Shown piece after piece: positions 59,195 to 64,000 of a stretch of DNA of 64,000 nt. Every line of letters starts with the position of its first letter. Position 1 is the stretch's first letter. The translations under genes were made by a program, and so were the position numbers. The notes beneath the pieces were generated by a model. That model made no database searches. It had not been told where the DNA came from and worked only from the letters and a program-made list of their open reading frames with translations. Origin of the DNA: Poriferisodalis sp963663635 (GTDB lineage: Bacteria; Actinomycetota; Acidimicrobiia; Acidimicrobiales; Poriferisodalaceae); the NCBI GenBank assembly GCA_963663635.2, contig CAXXMY010000011.1, positions 620,001-684,000 on the forward strand, read 5' to 3'.

Positions 59195-60199
59195 TCAGTC
59201 GAACGCTCCGGCGAAGGCTTCCATCGTCGCCTGGGTTACGGCGGGGCGGTCGTCACCCCACGGCAAGGGCATCAGCACCGGGTATTCCACACCCGCCTCG
59301 ACGTAGGTGCGCGCGAATGCGCCGATCTCGGCGGGCGTGCCGATGAAATCGATCGCCTGGATCATCTCGTTCGAGATGGCGGCGAGCGCGCCTTCGCGAT
59401 CCCGTTCGGCCTGGCGTGCGCGCGCCTCGTCCACCTCGGCGCTGAACCCTGCCGCCCGGAAGGCGTTGGCGTAGCCGTCGGCCATCACGTAGTTGACGAG
59501 GTCTCGCTGGGCCGAACGCGCCGAGCGCTCGAAGTCGCCGGCGGCTGCGTGGACGTAGCAGATGATCTGCGCGTCGCCGCCCTTGCGCACTTCGGCCACA
59601 ACGCTGCGCACATATGAGGCCGGCAGGTAGTTGAGCAGGACCCCGTCGGCAATCTCGCCGGCCAAGCGCAGCATCTGCGGGTTCAGTGCCGCGAGCACGA
59701 TCTTGGGACGGCGCTCGCCCAATCGCACCCCCAAGCGAAAACGGCGGACCGACCAGAAGTCACCTTCAAAAGTGACTGATTCGCCGCTCAGGCACTCGCG
59801 CAGGAGGGCCACGTATTCGCGCATCATCGCAATGGGTCGCTCGGGGGCTGCGTGGCCGTGCTGTCGCAGAATGCCTGGCGCCGACACGCCGAGACCGACG
59901 AGCACATCGCGGTCGGGGTTCAGCGAACCCAGCGTGGCTGCCGTCATCGCGACGAGTGTGGGATCGCGCAGCTGAATGGGAATGATGCCCGTGGCCAAGT
60001 CGAGACCTGGTGCTGCATGGGCGACGGCGCCCAGCATCGAGAACGCGTCGGTGCCAGTCGCCTCGACGGTCCAGATCGAGGAGTAGCCCTGCGCCTGGGC
60101 TGCCTGCGCGATGTCGATGACAGCGGCCGGTCCGAGCGCACCGAGGCTTCCGAACGTGACGCCCGAGGGAGGGCGTTGAGATACTGCGGTCGTGCTCAT
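59195..60199 (-). CDS. LLM-class F420-dependent oxidoreductase
   Basis: 334 residues, ATG start. AQAAQAQGYSSIWTVEATGTDAFSMLGAVA, LDLATGIIPIQLRDPTLVAMTAATL, GRxGVSAPGI-like RDVLVGLGVSAPGILRQHG and KIVLAALNPQMLRLAGEIADGVLLNY (in parts) are the family blocks. More similar to the gene at 12079 (ILLAALRPGMLRLAGSEADG) than to that at 56405. Substrate unknown. It is convergent with msrA. Confidence 0.88.
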   Translation of the reverse strand: MSTTAVSQRPPSGVTFGSLGALGPAAVIDIAQAAQAQGYSSIWTVEATGTDAFSMLGAVAHAAPGLDLATGIIPIQLRDPTLVAMTAATLGSLNPDRDVLVGLGVSAPGILRQHGHAAPERPIAMMREYVALLRECLSGESVTFEGDFWSVRRFRLGVRLGERRPKIVLAALNPQMLRLAGEIADGVLLNYLPASYVRSVVAEVRKGGDAQIICYVHAAAGDFERSARSAQRDLVNYVMADGYANAFRAAGFSAEVDEARARQAERDREGALAAISNEMIQAIDFIGTPAEIGAFARTYVEAGVEYPVLMPLPWGDDRPAVTQATMEAFAGAFD

Positions 60200-60372
60200 G
60201 GCGGCGCACCGTACCCGCGGCCGAGCCGCTGGGGCTTGCCGCCGGAGGGGGTCATGGCCGTTGTGTGAATGTTCGATGAACTGACGGTGCCGAGCGACAG
60301 AAGCGGGATAGGGTGAGCACCACAGCCAGTTGCGCAGGTTCGACCTGCGTCGAGCGTTGGGAGAAAGCGCAA

Positions 60373-60600
60373 ATGACCGAGACTTCGGAACCGACTCGGA
60401 CAGCCGAACCCCAGATCATCGCCGACGCGCTCCAGGTCATCGACAGTGCGCTGGGCGACTTCTTGCATCGTGAACTGGTGTCGTCGGGTGAGATCACCGA
60501 TGTGCTGCTTGATGTCCGCACGCTGCTGCGCCGCAGTGATGACGCCGAAGGGCCGACCCCCGCCGGAGCCAAGGGCGACAGCGGCGTCGCCCGGGCCTGA
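60373..60600 (+). CDS. Small conserved hypothetical protein
   Basis: 75 residues from ATG 60373 (GGGAGAAAG upstream). EPQIIADALQVIDSALGDFL and SGEITDVLLDVRTLLRR form two regular helices, then an Ala/Gly-rich tail. Similar short helical proteins occur in Acidimicrobiia, but I know of no assigned function. A 27-bp tandem repeat begins just after the stop. Confidence 0.6.
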   Translation: MTETSEPTRTAEPQIIADALQVIDSALGDFLHRELVSSGEITDVLLDVRTLLRRSDDAEGPTPAGAKGDSGVARA

Positions 60601-60604
60601 ATCC

Positions 60605-60682
60605 CGGGCGCGGTCAGCGCCGCATCAGACACGGGCGCGGTCAGCGCCGCATCAGACACGGGCGCGGTCAGCGCCGCATCAG
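60605..60682. repeat. 27-bp tandem repeat x3 at the 3' end of the PAP2 gene
   Basis: Two exact 27-bp units and 24 bases of a third (period 27). On the minus strand each unit carries the last codons and stop of the PAP2 gene (LMRR-stop), so the gene end is followed by two further in-frame copies. Confidence 0.92.
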
Positions 60683-61315
60683 GCGGCTGGCGATGCGACC
60701 GAAGACCTCGCCGATCAACGCGCCTGCGATCACATCGCTCGCGTGGTGCAGCCTCACGTGGATACGTGAGACCGCCACGATCGAGGCCAGGACTCGGTAC
60801 AACGGCCCGAGTCGTGAGCCCCGTGACAGCACAACCGCCGCGCAGAATGCGGCCGACGCATGTCCCGAGGGAAAGCTCGAGGTAATCGGCTGACGCAGCG
60901 GGTGTCGCGTCGGATTCTCTGCCGCAGTGCCCGGGCGGCGCCGCGCGAACAGTCGCTTCACGCCTTGGTTCACAATGAGCGATTCGAGCGCCATCAGCGC
61001 GCTGAATCGGAATGCGTCAGACACCTGACGACGTGGGGACAGCGCACGCGCGGCGCCCAGCACGTGCCACACCTGGCTGAACTCGCCGACGTTTGAAGCG
61101 CCGTACATGACCCGGTCCACGATCGCTTGCCCGCGCAGCGCCTCCCACCAGCGATCCACCGTTGCGTCGAATCGCACGACGGCGGCGGAAGTGGCGCCGA
61201 GCGTGTGCCCGGGAGCGCTGTGGGAATCAGCGGCGACGTTGTCGTCTTCGTGCGGCATCGTCATCGAGCCTGCATTCTCGTCGTCCGGTTTGACGTCATC
61301 GGGATCCCGGGCCAC
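60668..61315 (-). CDS. PAP2-superfamily phosphatase
   Basis: 215 residues from GTG 61315 (overlaps the LysM gene by 20 bases; ATG 61264 is an alternative). Phosphatase motifs: KRLFARRRPG (KX6RP), SSFPSGHASA (PSGH) and SRIHVRLHHASDVIAG (SRX5HX3D). Helical hydrophobic segments point to a membrane enzyme acting on lipid phosphates or undecaprenyl diphosphate. Its 3' end is duplicated twice downstream (60605-60682). Confidence 0.88.
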   Translation of the reverse strand: MARDPDDVKPDDENAGSMTMPHEDDNVAADSHSAPGHTLGATSAAVVRFDATVDRWWEALRGQAIVDRVMYGASNVGEFSQVWHVLGAARALSPRRQVSDAFRFSALMALESLIVNQGVKRLFARRRPGTAAENPTRHPLRQPITSSFPSGHASAAFCAAVVLSRGSRLGPLYRVLASIVAVSRIHVRLHHASDVIAGALIGEVFGRIASRLMRR

Positions 61316-61778
61316 TGCCCAGTCCCGAGGTGGTCGTCGGCAACAGCGGGGGCAGCTGTGGATCGGTGGCCGGTGCGATCGTGAGTGCCGGACCGGCGGA
61401 GGGGTCCGGCGGCGGTGGGATCAGGATGGTCTGGCCGACGAAGATCTTGGTCGGGTCGGCGATGTTGTTGACTCGCACCAAGTCGTTCAGGTGAATGCCG
61501 AAACGGTCGGCGATGCGAATCAGCGTGTCGCCCCGCACCACCGTGTATGGCGTGAGCGCTGCCGGGTCCTCGGTTGTGGTCGTCGGTGCCTCGGCCGGCA
61601 ACGGGGCCGTCGACGATGCCGCCGGCGGGGTACCGGACCCGCCCACGACAAATTGGCACCCACCGGACAGTCCGGCGGCGGCGAGGACGATCGCCATAGC
61701 GCTCAGCCCTGCGCCTCGGCGGCGGGACGCATCGAAGTCAATGGGTTCATGCCGCCCACTCCTTGAGGCCCGAGCCAT
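61296..61778 (-). CDS. LysM-domain lipoprotein
   Basis: 160 residues. The signal peptide ends in lipobox LSGGC, followed by a Thr/Ala/Pro linker and one LysM unit (YTVVRGDTLIRIADRFGIHL... IFVGQTILIPPP). The C-terminus is a Pro/Thr-rich tail. LysM binds peptidoglycan N-acetylglucosamine, so this is a cell-wall-associated lipoprotein. It overlaps the PAP2 gene and lies 15 bases downstream of a second LysM lipoprotein gene on the same strand. Confidence 0.88.
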   Translation of the reverse strand: MARASRSGRHEPIDFDASRRRGAGLSAMAIVLAAAGLSGGCQFVVGGSGTPPAASSTAPLPAEAPTTTTEDPAALTPYTVVRGDTLIRIADRFGIHLNDLVRVNNIADPTKIFVGQTILIPPPPDPSAGPALTIAPATDPQLPPLLPTTTSGLGSGPGSR

Positions 61779-61793
61779 GTCACACAGCGCACA

Positions 61794-62168
61794 TCATTGG
61801 GAGGAATCGCCGCCGACCACCGTCGGCGGGATGACGAGCTGCTCGCCGATGCGCAGGAGCGTGTCTTCCTTGCCGTTCTCCTCCATCAGCGCCTGCACGG
61901 TCACGCCGAAGCCCAGAGCGATCTTTCCAAGCGTGTCCCCCGGCTGCACGACGTAGATGCGGCGCTGTGGCGGGGGCGGTGCGATGGTCGTCGTGGTGAG
62001 CTGCGGGCGCAGCGTGGTCAGCACCGGCAGTGTTGTCGGAATCGGCTCGGCCGCAGGTTCAGATCCACAGCCGGCAAGTCCTACGGCCACTGCAAGCGAT
62101 GCGGCCGCCACGGCTGGAGCCCACAACATGCGCCAAGCAGCACGCTTCGGTGAAGCGATCGTCGTCAT
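61794..62168 (-). CDS. LysM-domain lipoprotein
   Basis: 124 residues from ATG 62168 (the longer frame to 62252 adds a non-signal extension). Signal peptide with lipobox GLAGC, Thr/Pro linker and one LysM (RIYVVQPGDTLGKIALGFGV, then LLRIGEQLVIPP). It precedes the other LysM lipoprotein gene and likely shares its transcript. Cell-wall anchoring or binding role inferred from the domain. Confidence 0.88.
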   Translation of the reverse strand: MTTIASPKRAAWRMLWAPAVAAASLAVAVGLAGCGSEPAAEPIPTTLPVLTTLRPQLTTTTIAPPPPQRRIYVVQPGDTLGKIALGFGVTVQALMEENGKEDTLLRIGEQLVIPPTVVGGDSSQ

Positions 62169-62282
62169 GGCAGCGAAATTTAGTTGGCCCCGTGGACGGG
62201 GCATGAGCGCCCTGTGTCCCAGTGGACTGTGTCGCAGTGGAATGGCACCCACAGGACGAGAGCGCGGCGATTCGGGGAGCAG

Positions 62283-63284
62283 TCAGGCAGCTGACAGCGC
62301 AGAGGTAGGCAGCTGGGCGGGCCAGTTCGACGGATCCAGGCGTGCCGCGTGATCCGGCATCAGGAATGTCTGCGGCTCGTCGGCGGCGACGGTCAGGATC
62401 TCAACTCCATCAGGGGTCACGACGACGGTGTGCTCGAACTGCGCGGTGCGGCTGCGATCCACCGTGATCGCGGTCCACCCATCGGGCCACAGCCGCGCCC
62501 GAGGCGTCCCCAGCGTGATCATCGGTTCCACGGTGAAGGTCATGCCTTCAACGAGGTCGGTGCGGGCACCGGGATCGAAGTAGTGGGGGATGTTCGGAAG
62601 GCGATGGAAGATCTGCCCGATGCCATGACCCACGAATTCGCGCACGACTCCGAAACCGGCTGCCTCGGCGTGGCTCTGAATAGCACGGCCGATGTCACAC
62701 ACTCTGGCCCCCGGCCGTACCGCAGCGATGCCGTGATACATGGACTCTCGAGTCACTGACACGAGACGGCGGGACTCCTCGTCGACATCGCCCACCGCAA
62801 ACGTCTCGGAGTGATCTCCGTGGACGCCTCCGACGAAGATCGTCACGTCACAATTCACGATGTCGCCGTCGCGCAGCGGGCGGTCATCGGGGATGCCGTG
62901 GCAGATGACCTCGTTCACCGAGGTGCACAGCGACTTGGGAAAGCCGTTGTAGTTGAGGGGGCTCGGGTAGCCCCCTTCGGCGATGCACGCCTCGTGGCAG
63001 ACCTCGTCGAGATGGTCACCGGTGACGCCGGGCGCGATCTCCGCCGCCACTGCAGCGAGCACTCGTCGCGCCGCCGAGCCGGCGAGTCGCATCGCATCGA
63101 TGGTTTGGAGGTCCGACGGCTCGACGGCGTCGGGTGCCGGCGACGATCGCCCGCTCAGGGCATACGGCGGCAACCCGATGCCGGCGGGAACCGTGCGGCG
63201 AGGCGAGACGTGTCCTGCGACAACGGGCTCGGAGCCCACCGACCGTGATCGCGCGGCCGGCACGCGTCGCTTGCGCTTGCCCAT
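62283..63284 (-). CDS. map: Methionine aminopeptidase, type I with N-terminal extension
   Basis: Removes N-terminal methionine from nascent proteins. 333 residues, ATG start. The metal ligands are in VNCDVTIF (Asp), HGDHSETF (Asp), FVGHGIGQIFH (His), TVEPMI (Glu) and QFEHTVVV (Glu), all present. A basic, Pro-containing N-terminal extension of about 60 residues (MGKRKRRVPAARSRSV...) resembles the longer actinobacterial MapB type, where it may contact the ribosome. It is 114 bases upstream of the LysM lipoprotein gene on the same strand. Confidence 0.94.
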   Translation of the reverse strand: MGKRKRRVPAARSRSVGSEPVVAGHVSPRRTVPAGIGLPPYALSGRSSPAPDAVEPSDLQTIDAMRLAGSAARRVLAAVAAEIAPGVTGDHLDEVCHEACIAEGGYPSPLNYNGFPKSLCTSVNEVICHGIPDDRPLRDGDIVNCDVTIFVGGVHGDHSETFAVGDVDEESRRLVSVTRESMYHGIAAVRPGARVCDIGRAIQSHAEAAGFGVVREFVGHGIGQIFHRLPNIPHYFDPGARTDLVEGMTFTVEPMITLGTPRARLWPDGWTAITVDRSRTAQFEHTVVVTPDGVEILTVAADEPQTFLMPDHAARLDPSNWPAQLPTSALSAA

Positions 63285-63343
63285 CGCCCCGAAGCTACCC
63301 GTGTGCCTGCGGCCATCCGCTCAGCCCCGCAGAGCGCGTGCGG

Positions 63344-64000
63344 TCAACCGTCGTGACGCTCGGGCTGCTCGCGGGCTTCGTTCCCACGTGGCGCGTCATG
63401 GCCAGCCGGTTCGCCGAGTTCGCTCAGGACCTCGTCGTTGTGCTCGCCCAGCTTGGGCGCTCGGCGGTAGATGCCTGGCGGCGTCGCGCTCATGCGAATC
63501 GGCGGAGCGATCTGCACGATCGGCCGTCCCACCGGCTGCTCGACCGCGACCAGCATGTCGCGCGCCGCCACATGGGGGTCATTGAACAGATCGACCGGAT
63601 GGTTCACCGGTCCGCAGGGAACCTTGCCGCCGATGAGGTCCAGAATCTCCGCGTTGGTGCGTGTAGCGGCCCACGACGACAGGGCTTCCTCGATCTGGGC
63701 ACGATGGTGAAAGCGTGCCCGCAGCGTTGCCGTCTCGGGAGCGTGCGCCCATTCGGGGCGCCCGATGGCGACCGCCAGCTCTCGCCAGTGGTTGTCGGTG
63801 GGGGCGCCGATTGCGACTGCGCCGTCGACAGTGTCGTAGATGTCGAACGGCACGATGTAGGGATTGCGGTTGCCGTTCGGGGGAGTGTCGGGCTGACCGA
63901 GGACGCTGTAGCGCGTCACTCCCACCTCCGACAGCACCATGACGGCGTCCACCATCGCCACGTCCACGAATTGGCCTTCGCCGGTGCGCTGGGCGTGGAA
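63344..64000 (-). CDS. CaiB/BaiF CoA transferase, N-terminal part outside window
   Basis: The frame is open to the window edge (FHAQRTGEGQFVDVAMVDAV reads from 64000), so only the C-terminal 218 residues are seen. PYIVPFDIYDTVDGAVAIGAPTDNHWRELAVAIGRPEW, NAEILDLIGGKVPCGPVNHPVDLFNDPHVAARDML and the final GEHNDEVLSELG (in parts) are typical of family III CoA transferases. The catalytic Asp lies beyond the window. The GTG at 63967 is internal. Confidence 0.9.
   Translation of the reverse strand, partial: FHAQRTGEGQFVDVAMVDAVMVLSEVGVTRYSVLGQPDTPPNGNRNPYIVPFDIYDTVDGAVAIGAPTDNHWRELAVAIGRPEWAHAPETATLRARFHHRAQIEEALSSWAATRTNAEILDLIGGKVPCGPVNHPVDLFNDPHVAARDMLVAVEQPVGRPIVQIAPPIRMSATPPGIYRRAPKLGEHNDEVLSELGEPAGHDAPRGNEAREQPERHDG

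Overview
The window is high-GC bacterial chromosome, most likely from an actinobacterium of the Acidimicrobiia type. Supporting signs: many GTG starts and GTGA/ATGA gene overlaps; three F420-type LLM oxidoreductases; mycothiol enzymes (Mca and a maleylpyruvate-isomerase-like DinB protein); an actinobacterial-type DapD; a DnaE2 error-prone polymerase; and many acyl-CoA catabolism genes. No rRNA, tRNA or CRISPR array was recognised. The first gene (dnaE2) and the last (a CaiB-type CoA transferase) run off the window.

Layout. 0-9 kb: dnaE2, an amino-acid-dehydrogenase-like gene, a thioredoxin-like lipoprotein, a two-domain MgtE Mg2+ transporter next to a PhoU/RCK-type protein, mca and an SCP2 protein. 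9-20 kb: a deacetylase-like protein that has lost its metal ligands, a nuclease, and a lipid/acyl-CoA block (thiolase, LLM oxidoreductase, enoyl-CoA hydratase, triple RidA, fused hot-dog hydratase, acyl-CoA dehydrogenase, CoA transferase). 20-30 kb: an IS982-type element sitting in the stop codon of an amidohydrolase, a Fic protein, dapD with a decayed partial copy beside it, two tandem Asp-box lipoprotein genes (one interrupted by TAG), and a scar of a mazEF module. 30-38 kb: nitronate monooxygenase, SDR, a divergent zinc-uptake locus with its Zur regulator and a Zur-box-like site, a CDF exporter, an MFS exporter and a phosphoribosyltransferase.

38-50 kb is the accessory part. An AlbA_2/HATPase gene lies between two related blocks of unusual repeats. 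It is followed by a ribbon-helix-helix/nucleotidyltransferase-HepT pair with a perfect palindromic operator and a linked membrane protein, then an ISL3 element with an 8-bp target duplication, an uncharacterised two-gene HNH module, an AbrB-VapC pair with a perfect operator, and a DUF234-type AAA ATPase behind a palindrome-rich promoter. 50-64 kb returns to catabolic and housekeeping genes: RidA, DUF1330, TauD, enolase-superfamily dehydratase, DHA2 exporter, two DUF3237 paralogues, a split MaoC pair, msrA, PAP2, two LysM lipoproteins and map.

A theme of the window is short tandem duplication and gene decay. Examples are 15 bp x5 in dnaE2, an exact 93-bp duplication inside an acyl-CoA dehydrogenase, duplicated gene 3' ends, an internally deleted AlbA_2 ATPase gene and frameshifted transposases. 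The best candidates for something undescribed are the repeat-flanked AlbA_2 gene, the RHH-nucleotidyltransferase/HepT variant with its membrane partner, and the two-gene HNH unit. All three are inferences from sequence and context.
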